Assembly: GCA_030705665.1 (NCBI GenBank) | Contig: JAUZQA010000191.1 | Coordinates: 1 to 7,637, forward strand | Length of the DNA: 7,637 nt | Direction: 5' to 3' | DNA from: Bacillota bacterium | GTDB lineage: Bacteria; Bacillota; Bacilli; Bacillales_B; DSM-18226 | In this document: in pieces, positions 1 through 7,637 of the stretch | Layout of the letters: each line of letters starts with the position of its first letter | How positions within the stretch are numbered: the first letter of the stretch is position 1 | The notes under the pieces: model-generated | Told to the model about the DNA's origin: nothing | The model's database searches: none | Seen by the model: the letters and a program-made list of their open reading frames with translations, nothing else | Made by a program: the position numbers and the translations under genes

Positions 1-1958
1 CATTAAACTGTTGGGATAGCTGTGGCCTTCAGGTTACAGTTGAAAATGGGAAAGTCACGAAAATTGATGGTGACCCTTCACACCCGATTACAAAGGGTAA
101 AATTTGCGGCCGCGGCCGCATGCTGGAAGTGAGAGCGAATTCTTCACAGCGGCTGCTCCAGCCGTTAAAAAAGGTAAAGGGCGAATTTAAACCTATTTCA
201 TGGCAAGAGGCTCTGGATGAAATTGCTGATAGATTAGTAGAAGTGAAAAATAAATATGGGACCACGGCTGTCCTTCATAGTCATGATTATGCAAATAATG
301 GTATCCTGAAAAATCTCGATCAACGTTTTTTTAATCTTTACGGCGGTGTGACTGAATTAACTGGTTCGCTCTGTTGGGGCTCAGGGATTGAGGCACAAAA
401 ATGGGATTTTGGGAATGCCTGGGCACATGCTCCGGAGGACCTCAAAAATAGTAAAAATATTATTATTTGGGGAAGAAATGTTGCTCGTACAAATATGCAC
501 TTTTATGAACAGCTCCTTCTTGCAAAGAAACTCGGCGCTAAAATTTTTGTCATTGATCCAGTCTATAATAGTACAGCTAAAATTGCGGATCGATATATCT
601 CCATAAAGCCTGGAATGGACGGCTTGCTTGCTGCAGGAATTATAAAGGAGATTCTTCGCTTAGGCTTGGAAGACCATGATTTTATAGAGGACCATACTTA
701 TAGGTTTTCAGATTTAGAAGACTTGCTTAACGGAATTTCTTTTGAGAAAATCAGTGAATTGACTGAAGTACCAAGAGAAATGATTACCTTTTTAGCTCAG
801 GTTTATGCCCAAAAGCCGACAGGAACATTTATGGGCCTTGGTATGCAGCGATACAGCAATGGAGGCAACACGATCCGTCTCATTGATGCTTTAGTTGCTG
901 TGAGTGGAAACATTGGCATTCCTGGAGGAGGCGCCAATTATGCCAACCTTCAAGTGGGTCAAAGCTTTGCGTTTAACGAATTAACCCTTCCCGAACGTAA
1001 AGCACAACATAGAAGTTTTCCGATCATGAAACAAGCAGAGGAAATTCTAACAGCAAGTAATCCAAAAATAGAGATGATTTTCGTTACATGTGGCAATCCG
1101 CTGACGCAGGTTCCGGATTCATCCGTCGTCAACAAAGCCTTTTCTTCTGTTTCTACGCTTGTTGTCATCGAGCAATATATGACAGACACTGCCCAGCTAG
1201 CTGATTATGTTTTGCCTACAACAACAGCGTTTGAGGAAGCGGATTTGTATTATTCATCCATGTATCATCATTATATAAACTATGGTCCAAAGCTTGTTGA
1301 GGCACCCGGAGAAGCAAAATCGGATCTGTGGATTTGGACACAGCTTGCAAATAGACTTGGATTCGGGGAGTATTTCTGTTTTTCAAGAGATGAATGGCTG
1401 CAGATGTGTATAAAACCACTCGCTGAAAAAGGTTTAACACTTGAAAAGCTGAAAAGTGAGCATACCTTGGAATTGCCCGTTAAAAAAGTCCCTTGGTCGG
1501 ATTACCACTTTCTTACACCTACTGGAAAGTACGAATTTACATCGAGTAAGCATGGTCGTATTACACTCTCTCTTCCGATGGAATCAAAATGGTCAGACCC
1601 AAAACTGGCAAATAAATATCCCTACCAGTTGCTAACGATTCACCCATTGCGATCCAATCACTCGCAGAATTATCAGCTATGGGAAAATGAACCCATTGTA
1701 AAGGTGGAGATAGCCGAAAACATTGCTACCGATCTTCAGTTGGAAAATGGGGACCAGATAAGAGTCTGGAATAATCGCGGTGAAGTAACAGGTATTGTTT
1801 CATTAGCTAAAAAGATCCACCCTAATACAATCAATATTGATGAAGGAATATGGAGCAGATTCGGGGGGTCCGTTAATTCCCTTACATCCAGCCGAGCTTC
1901 CGACAACGGACTAGGAAGTACATTATATGATTGTCTTGTTAATATAGAAAAAATGTAA
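1..1958 (+). CDS. yyaE: Molybdopterin / 4Fe-4S oxidoreductase, YyaE-like (5' end off window)
   Basis: Member of the DMSO-reductase / formate-dehydrogenase superfamily, which uses a bis-molybdopterin guanine dinucleotide cofactor; physiological substrate unknown. The reading frame is open to the left edge, so the ATG at 120 is internal. About 651 residues are visible; from my memory of B. subtilis YyaE (about 667 aa) only some 15-25 are missing. The N-terminal [4Fe-4S] domain shows three cluster cysteines at codons 9-11, 21-23 and 105-107 (C-x3-C-x27-C); the fourth would lie just outside. A Cys in LTGSLCWGSG (codon 372-374) sits where this family places its Mo ligand. The IIIWGRN segment (about 456-476) and the later CGNPL (about 1092-1106) suit pterin-binding loops. 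The last ~110 residues, with the IHPLRSNHS stretch, resemble the C-terminal dinucleotide-binding beta-barrel. Any signal peptide would be off window. It lies directly upstream of ychF, as in B. subtilis, but a terminator and a new promoter separate them. Family sure; exact function not. Confidence 0.88.
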   Translation, partial: LNCWDSCGLQVTVENGKVTKIDGDPSHPITKGKICGRGRMLEVRANSSQRLLQPLKKVKGEFKPISWQEALDEIADRLVEVKNKYGTTAVLHSHDYANNGILKNLDQRFFNLYGGVTELTGSLCWGSGIEAQKWDFGNAWAHAPEDLKNSKNIIIWGRNVARTNMHFYEQLLLAKKLGAKIFVIDPVYNSTAKIADRYISIKPGMDGLLAAGIIKEILRLGLEDHDFIEDHTYRFSDLEDLLNGISFEKISELTEVPREMITFLAQVYAQKPTGTFMGLGMQRYSNGGNTIRLIDALVAVSGNIGIPGGGANYANLQVGQSFAFNELTLPERKAQHRSFPIMKQAEEILTASNPKIEMIFVTCGNPLTQVPDSSVVNKAFSSVSTLVVIEQYMTDTAQLADYVLPTTTAFEEADLYYSSMYHHYINYGPKLVEAPGEAKSDLWIWTQLANRLGFGEYFCFSRDEWLQMCIKPLAEKGLTLEKLKSEHTLELPVKKVPWSDYHFLTPTGKYEFTSSKHGRITLSLPMESKWSDPKLANKYPYQLLTIHPLRSNHSQNYQLWENEPIVKVEIAENIATDLQLENGDQIRVWNNRGEVTGIVSLAKKIHPNTINIDEGIWSRFGGSVNSLTSSRASDNGLGSTLYDCLVNIEKM

Positions 1959-1963
1959 AGGTG

Positions 1964-1994
1964 AACAGCTGCTGTTTAGTGGCTGTTTTCTTTT
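1964..1994 (+). terminator. Rho-independent terminator after the oxidoreductase gene
   Basis: AACAGC (1964-1969) pairs with GCTGTT (1982-1987). The stem can extend by T-G, G-T and C-G pairs (1970-1972 with 1979-1981) around a 6-base loop. A T-rich tail, TTTTCTTTT, runs to 1994. The stem starts only six bases after the stop codon. It is moderately stable because two of the nine pairs are wobbles. Confidence 0.65.
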
Positions 1995-2000
1995 GGAAAC

Positions 2001-2029
2001 TTGTTTTTTCCTCATTTAATAACTATAAT
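2001..2029 (+). promoter_or_regulatory. Sigma-A promoter of ychF
   Basis: -35 TTGTTT (2001-2006), a 17-bp spacer and a perfect -10 TATAAT (2024-2029). Transcription would start near 2036, giving a leader of about 66 bases before the ychF ATG. It lies just downstream of the preceding terminator, which supports ychF as a separately transcribed gene. No operator-like repeat is evident. Confidence 0.75.
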
Positions 2030-2101
2030 TGTGGGAGACTTTTTTATTTTGGACATAATGAAAAACTTATGAATAGATATTTTTAGAGGAGTGACATAGG
2101 A

Positions 2102-3202
2102 ATGGCTTTAACTGCAGGTATTGTCGGTTTACCAAATGTCGGTAAATCCACATTGTTTAATGCAATTACCCAGGCAGGTGCGGAATCTGCCAATTACCCC
2201 TTCTGTACGATTGACCCAAATGTAGGAGTTGTTGAAGTTCCTGATGAACGTTTAAACAAGCTGACAGAGCTTGTCCAACCGAAAAAAACAGTCCCAACTA
2301 CCTTCGAATTTACGGATATTGCCGGAATTGTAAAAGGTGCAAGCAAAGGAGAAGGTTTAGGGAATAAGTTTCTTTCCCATATTCGCCAGGTAGATGCAAT
2401 CTGCCAGGTTGTCCGTTGCTTTGAGGATGAAAACATTACCCATGTTGCGGGTAAAGTTGATCCTATTTCTGATATTGAAACGATTAACCTCGAATTAATC
2501 TTGGCCGACATGGAATCTGTAGAAAAACGAATTGCTCGTGTTGAGAAGTTAGCAAAACAAAAAGATAAAGAATCAATGGCTGAATATGAAGTTCTTTCCT
2601 TGCTTCGTGATGCTTTTGAGGAAGAGAAACCAGCTCGTACCGTTGAATTTAATGATGAACAATTAAAGATTGTGAAAGGACTTCACCTATTAACAATCAA
2701 ACCAGTTCTTTATGTAGCCAATGTTGGTGAAGATGAAGTGGCCGATCCATCTGCAAATGAATATGTTCAAAAGGTTCGTGAATTTGCTGCTTCTGAGCAA
2801 GCAGAAGTGATTGTTGTTTGTGCGAAAATTGAAGAAGAAATTGCTGAACTTGAAGGTGAAGAAAAAGCAATGTTTTTGCAGGAGCTTGGAATTAAAGAGT
2901 CAGGTCTTGACCAATTAATCCGTGCTGCTTATCATTTACTGGGTTTAGCTACCTACTTTACTGCTGGTGTCCAGGAGGTACGCGCATGGACCTTCCGCAA
3001 AGGCATGAAAGCACCGCAATGTGCAGGAATTATTCACACTGACTTTGAACGTGGATTCATCCGTGCTGAAACTGTATCCTATGAAGATCTATTAGCAGGC
3101 GGAAACATGGTCGCCGCCAGAGAAGCAGGTAAAGTAAGGCTTGAAGGTAAAGAGTACGAAGTAAAAGACGGAGACGTCATGCACTTCCGTTTTAATGTTT
3201 AA
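2102..3202 (+). CDS. ychF: Redox-regulated / ribosome-binding ATPase YchF (Obg-like, YyaF)
   Basis: Full-length 366-residue YchF/Ola1 protein, a cytoplasmic P-loop NTPase of the TRAFAC class, Obg family, that in characterised members prefers ATP over GTP, associates with ribosomes and is linked to stress responses. Visible motifs: Walker A / G1 GLPNVGKS (residues 9-16), G3 DIAG (72-75), and NVGE (207-210) at G4 in place of NKxD, the change that relaxes guanine specificity. CAK (240-242) fits G5. An alpha-helical insertion (about 125-195) interrupts the G domain. The C-terminal TGS domain covers about 283-366, with the conserved IHTDFERGFIRAE stretch at 311-323. AGAGGAG (2085-2091) lies 10 bases before the ATG, and the MALTAGIVGLPNVGKS start matches family N-termini. 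It has its own promoter and terminator, so it looks monocistronic. The function of YchF in Bacillus remains poorly defined. Confidence 0.97.
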   Translation: MALTAGIVGLPNVGKSTLFNAITQAGAESANYPFCTIDPNVGVVEVPDERLNKLTELVQPKKTVPTTFEFTDIAGIVKGASKGEGLGNKFLSHIRQVDAICQVVRCFEDENITHVAGKVDPISDIETINLELILADMESVEKRIARVEKLAKQKDKESMAEYEVLSLLRDAFEEEKPARTVEFNDEQLKIVKGLHLLTIKPVLYVANVGEDEVADPSANEYVQKVREFAASEQAEVIVVCAKIEEEIAELEGEEKAMFLQELGIKESGLDQLIRAAYHLLGLATYFTAGVQEVRAWTFRKGMKAPQCAGIIHTDFERGFIRAETVSYEDLLAGGNMVAAREAGKVRLEGKEYEVKDGDVMHFRFNV

Positions 3203-3212
3203 TTTTTCACTT

Positions 3213-3248
3213 GCTCCGCAGATTTCTGTGGAGCATTTTGTATTTTAT
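3213..3248 (+). terminator. Rho-independent terminator after ychF
   Basis: GCTCCGCAG (3213-3221) pairs with CTGTGGAGC (3226-3234), a 9-bp stem with one G-T wobble and the tight loop ATTT. It is followed by the T-rich tail ATTTTGTATTTTATT. It begins 10 bases after the ychF stop. Confidence 0.85.
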
Positions 3249-3271
3249 TGTCCGGGAAATAGTGATGGGCA

Positions 3272-3300
3272 TTGCACTTCAGGAAGAGCTGTGCTATAAT
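3272..3300 (+). promoter_or_regulatory. Sigma-A promoter of rpsF-ssb-rpsR with extended -10
   Basis: -35 TTGCAC (3272-3277), a 17-bp spacer and a perfect -10 TATAAT (3295-3300), preceded by TG at 3292-3293 to form an extended -10 (TGCTATAAT). The start point would be near 3307, giving a leader of about 65 bases before rpsF. This near-consensus promoter suits a ribosomal protein operon. Confidence 0.85.
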
Positions 3301-3325
3301 TTTACCTTGTGAGTAATGAACAATT

Positions 3326-3364
3326 GCTCCTTGCCCGATAAGGGCCGTTTAGACCAAAAGGAGG
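3326..3364 (+). promoter_or_regulatory. Putative S6:S18 autoregulatory leader of rpsF
   Basis: Seen: CTCCTT (3327-3332) is perfectly complementary to AAGGAG (3358-3363), the rpsF Shine-Dalgarno sequence. Inside it, GCCC (3333-3336) pairs with GGGC (3342-3345) around GATAA. The trinucleotide CCG (3345-3347) lies at the 3' side of that inner hairpin, partly overlapping its last pair. Known: many bacterial rpsF leaders carry a hairpin with a conserved CCG element that binds the S6:S18 complex by mimicking its 16S rRNA site. Inferred: complex binding would stabilise the fold and hide the ribosome binding site, giving feedback control of the operon. The exact fold is my hand-drawn model; the position and CCG element support the family call. 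Confidence 0.6.
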
Positions 3365-3372
3365 TGACAGTG

Positions 3373-3660
3373 ATGAGAAAGTACGAAGTTATGTACATCA
3401 TCCGCCCAAACATTGAAGATGAAGCGAAAAAAGCTCTAGTTGAGCGTTTCAGCACAATTCTTAAAGATAACGGTGCGGAGACAGTAGAAACAAAAGATTG
3501 GGGTAAACGCCGTCTTGCATATGAAATCAATGATTTCCGCGATGGTTACTACCAAATCGCAACTGTAACATCTACACCAGCTGCGGTTCAAGAATTCGAC
3601 CGTCTAGCAAAGATCAGCGAAGATATCATTCGCCACATCGTAATTAAAGAAGAAGAATAG
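3373..3660 (+). CDS. rpsF: 30S ribosomal protein S6 (bS6)
   Basis: S6 binds the central domain of 16S rRNA in the 30S platform as a heterodimer with S18, which is encoded two genes downstream. The product is 95 residues, the same length as B. subtilis S6 as I recall it. It begins [14 protein letters not shown], has the conserved core [21 protein letters not shown] (residues 39-58 region) and ends in an acidic KEEE tail. I chose ATG 3373 because AGGAGG (3359-3364) lies 8 bases upstream and the protein then starts exactly as the family does. The frame stays open upstream to an ATG at 3316, but that would run through the leader hairpin and has no ribosome binding site; a GTG at 3370 is too close to the Shine-Dalgarno. 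First gene of rpsF-ssb-rpsR; 36 bases separate it from ssb. Confidence 0.98.
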   Translation: MRKYEVMYIIRPNIEDEAKKALVERFSTILKDNGAETVETKDWGKRRLAYEINDFRDGYYQIATVTSTPAAVQEFDRLAKISEDIIRHIVIKEEE

Positions 3661-3696
3661 AACTTGATATAAATAAAAGAAAAGGAGTTGATTCTG

Positions 3697-4215
3697 ATGA
3701 TGAATCGTGTCGTGCTTGTTGGAAGGTTAACAAAAGACCCTGAATTACGCTACACACCAAGTGGTGTACCAGTGGCTACCTTTACTTTAGCGGTCAATCG
3801 TAATTTTTCAAACCAGCAGGGTGAGCGGGAAACAGATTTTATTAACTGCGTCGTATGGCGAAAACCGGCAGAAAACGTAGCTAACTTCTTGAAAAAGGGA
3901 AGTTTAGCAGGTGTTGATGGAAGAATTCAAACCCGCAACTATGAAGGACAAGACGGAAAGCGCGTTTATGTGACAGAAATCTTGGCTGAAAGTGTTCAGT
4001 TCCTAGAACCTAAAAATGCAACCGCTGGCGGCAGAAGCGACATGGGTCAGAATAATGCCCCAAGGGAACAAGGTGCAGGCGCATCATATGGCGGCAATAA
4101 TTACAATCAGAATCAACGACAAAACAATAACAATCAAGGTTTTACCAGAGTGGACGATGATCCATTCGCAGGAAACGGTCAAATTGACATTTCTGATGAT
4201 GATCTGCCATTTTAA
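3697..4215 (+). CDS. ssb: Single-stranded DNA-binding protein (SsbA type)
   Basis: Essential SSB that coats single-stranded DNA as a homotetramer during replication, repair and recombination and recruits partner proteins through its C-terminal tip. The product is 172 residues. An OB-fold covers about 1-106 (start [27 protein letters not shown] at 47-54, ESVQFLEPK at 98-106). A flexible Gly/Asn/Gln-rich linker follows (about 108-150), and the protein ends in the acidic partner-binding tip [10 protein letters not shown] chose ATG 3697 (AAAGGAG at 3681-3687, 9-base spacing), which gives MMNRVV, parallel to MLNRVV in B. subtilis SsbA. ATG 3700 is also possible; an in-frame TTG at 3688 abuts the Shine-Dalgarno and is unlikely. 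The presence of the full tip and linker and its place between rpsF and rpsR mark it as the housekeeping SSB, not a competence or plasmid paralogue. Confidence 0.97.
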   Translation: MMNRVVLVGRLTKDPELRYTPSGVPVATFTLAVNRNFSNQQGERETDFINCVVWRKPAENVANFLKKGSLAGVDGRIQTRNYEGQDGKRVYVTEILAESVQFLEPKNATAGGRSDMGQNNAPREQGAGASYGGNNYNQNQRQNNNNQGFTRVDDDPFAGNGQIDISDDDLPF

Positions 4216-4218
4216 TAA

Positions 4219-4494
<276 letters not shown>

Positions 4495-4502
4495 AAAACA
4501 GA

Positions 4503-4545
4503 AAAAAGGCAGTCAGGGCATGTCCCTGCTGCCTTTTTCTTTTTT
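4503..4545 (+). terminator. Strong rho-independent terminator ending rpsF-ssb-rpsR
   Basis: AAAAAGGCAG (4503-4512) pairs with CTGCCTTTTT (4529-4538). After one bulged T (4513), CAGGG (4514-4518) pairs with CCCTG (4524-4528) around the loop CATGT. The T tract runs on to 4545. The A/T ends make it nearly symmetrical, but no opposing gene lies nearby. Confidence 0.92.
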
Positions 4546-4547
4546 AG

Positions 4548-4576
4548 TTGAATCAAAGTTCCCAACTAGCTACAAT
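4548..4576 (+). promoter_or_regulatory. Sigma-A promoter of yybS-gdpP-rplI
   Basis: -35 TTGAAT (4548-4553), a 17-bp spacer and -10 TACAAT (4571-4576), each one or two bases from consensus. Transcription would start near 4583, about 31 bases before yybS. It sits immediately after the rpsR terminator. A 6-bp inverted repeat, TAGTTG (4545-4550) and CAACTA (4563-4568), overlaps the -35 box. Confidence 0.72.
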
Positions 4577-4613
4577 ATAGGGATAAGGGTTTAATGAATT
4601 ATGGGGTGAAGAA

Positions 4614-5558
4614 TTGAATAATGTACGTAAATTAACCGAAGGAGCCATCCTTTTAGCAGCTTTTACTGTTTTATTATTACTTACCATCTATGCGCCAGTC
4701 ATTGGTATGATTGTTAACTTCGTTTTACCATTGCCGTTTATTTTATTTGCTGCCAAGAATGATTGGAAAAGCATCCTTGTTTTTACCATTGCCGGACTTC
4801 TGATATCATTTATTGCTGGTACGATTGTTGCATTGCCGCTTACACTTACATATGGAATTACTGGGGCGGTAATGGGGTATTTAATTCAAAAAAACAAAAG
4901 TAGAACGACAATACTGATTGCCGGATCGATCATTTTTTTACTGAGCTTAATTATCCAATATGTGGTGAGTGTCGCTCTCTTCCACTTTAATTTTGTCGAT
5001 GAATTAATTAAAACAATGCGTGAATCTTTATCAACTTCATCAGATATTCTGAAGGGATTTGGCCAGCAACAGCAAAGCCAACAGGTTCTAAAACAATTTG
5101 AACAAGCATTAGATTTAATTAAAACACTGGTTCCAAGTTTATTTGTCATCTCATCCTTTGTTGCTGTTTTCTTCATTCAATTGCTGGCATTGCCCGTATT
5201 GAAAAGGTTTGGAATCAATTTGGAGAAATGGAAGCCTTTTAGAGAAATTAGTCTGCCAAGAAGCCTTCTATGGTACTATCTCATTGTCATGGTCTTACAA
5301 ATGGTGTTTCATCCGCAAACCGGGACTTACTTGAGCACAGCGTTAATCAATCTTTCTTATATTTTGCAGTTATTTATGCTTTTTCAAGGGTTAACCTTTA
5401 TCTTTTATTATTTCCATCAAAGGGGTGCATCAAAGTCCTTGCCAGTCATCGTTGTTATAGTCTCGTTTGTCATGCCAATTCTTCTTTATATTATAGGGAT
5501 ATTAGGTATAATTGATTTAGGTTTTGGACTGCGAAAGCGTAATGAAAAACAAGTGTAA
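4614..5558 (+). CDS. yybS: Multi-pass membrane protein, DUF2232 family (YybS)
   Basis: Integral membrane protein of unknown function, 314 residues, similar in size and position to B. subtilis YybS. Hydrophobic segments lie at about 10-46 (one or two helices), 53-75, 77-92, 99-123, 170-195, 216-233, 240-265 and 276-304, so roughly eight spans. A Gln-rich, probably extracytoplasmic or peripheral amphipathic stretch (about 127-168, with GQQQQSQQ) splits it into two halves; the end is positively charged (LRKRN). The start is a TTG: GGGGTGA (4603-4609) precedes it by 4 bases, no in-frame ATG offers an alternative nearby, and RKLTEGA directly after it fits the family N-terminus. It is the first gene of an operon with gdpP (18-base gap) and rplI. 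The conserved pairing with gdpP hints at a role near c-di-AMP signalling, but that is inference. Confidence 0.9.
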   Translation: MNNVRKLTEGAILLAAFTVLLLLTIYAPVIGMIVNFVLPLPFILFAAKNDWKSILVFTIAGLLISFIAGTIVALPLTLTYGITGAVMGYLIQKNKSRTTILIAGSIIFLLSLIIQYVVSVALFHFNFVDELIKTMRESLSTSSDILKGFGQQQQSQQVLKQFEQALDLIKTLVPSLFVISSFVAVFFIQLLALPVLKRFGINLEKWKPFREISLPRSLLWYYLIVMVLQMVFHPQTGTYLSTALINLSYILQLFMLFQGLTFIFYYFHQRGASKSLPVIVVIVSFVMPILLYIIGILGIIDLGFGLRKRNEKQV

Positions 5559-5576
5559 CAATAGGAGCGATAAACG

Positions 5577-7637
<2,061 letters not shown>

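Noticed and set aside
120..122. ATG at 120 as the start of the oxidoreductase
   Set aside because: The frame is open upstream to the window edge and encodes the conserved iron-sulphur cluster domain; no ribosome binding site precedes this ATG.
106..123. Two overlapping NotI-type GCGGCCGC octamers followed by an SphI site, looking like a cloning junction
   Set aside because: The bases translate in frame as GRGRM directly after the fourth cluster cysteine, where this protein family carries a GRGRML-like stretch, and the frame continues on both sides. It is most simply native sequence with a repeated Gly-Arg codon pair.
2058..2072. Four-codon mini-ORF (ATG AAA AAC TTA TGA) in the ychF leader, as a possible leader peptide
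   Set aside because: It has no ribosome binding site, no adjacent attenuator hairpin and no run of regulatory codons; likely chance in AT-rich DNA.
2050..2080. Second promoter for ychF starting with TTGGAC at 2050
   Set aside because: No acceptable -10 box lies 16-18 bases downstream, while the promoter at 2001-2029 is near consensus.
3316..3372. N-terminal extension of S6 beginning at ATG 3316
   Set aside because: It has no Shine-Dalgarno sequence, begins only about 10 bases after the likely transcription start, covers the leader hairpin, and the S6 family starts at MRKYE (3373).
3688..3696. TTG at 3688 as the ssb start
   Set aside because: It directly abuts the AAAGGAG ribosome binding site with no spacing; ATG 3697 is well placed and matches the SsbA N-terminus.

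Overview
This window is ordinary core chromosome from a low-GC Gram-positive bacterium, almost certainly a member of the Bacillaceae. The evidence is AT-rich intergenic DNA, strong AGGAGG-type ribosome binding sites, near-consensus sigma-A promoters with 17-bp spacers, U-tailed hairpin terminators, and proteins that closely match their Bacillus subtilis counterparts as I recall them (S6, S18, SsbA, L9, GdpP). All eight genes read on the + strand. I see no mobile element, CRISPR array, tRNA or rRNA, and no gene-free stretch longer than about 170 bases.

Layout. (1) Positions 1-1958: a molybdopterin / 4Fe-4S oxidoreductase of the YyaE type, cut by the left window edge and followed by a terminator. 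(2) 2001-3248: a promoter, the universally conserved P-loop ATPase gene ychF (yyaF) and its terminator. (3) 3272-4545: an extended -10 promoter, a structured leader that probably binds S6:S18, then rpsF-ssb-rpsR and a strong terminator. (4) 4548-7637: a new promoter and the operon yybS-gdpP-rplI. The gdpP stop overlaps the rplI start (ATGA), and rplI runs off the right edge.

How the genes work together. The rpsF-ssb-rpsR unit couples two small-subunit proteins that bind 16S rRNA as a pair (S6, S18) to single-stranded DNA-binding protein; the leader could let the S6:S18 complex shut off its own translation. The next unit links a multi-spanning membrane protein of unknown role (YybS, DUF2232) to the c-di-AMP phosphodiesterase GdpP and to ribosomal protein L9. 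YchF is a ribosome-associated ATPase, so most of the window concerns translation, replication and second-messenger homeostasis. The oxidoreductase is the only metabolic gene and its substrate cannot be read from the sequence.

I did not find an undescribed system. The points most worth a second look are the rpsF leader (an anti-Shine-Dalgarno helix plus a CCG element), the S-component-like look of the YybS N-terminal half, and the direct junction of rpsR with yybS, two blocks that are far apart in B. subtilis 168.
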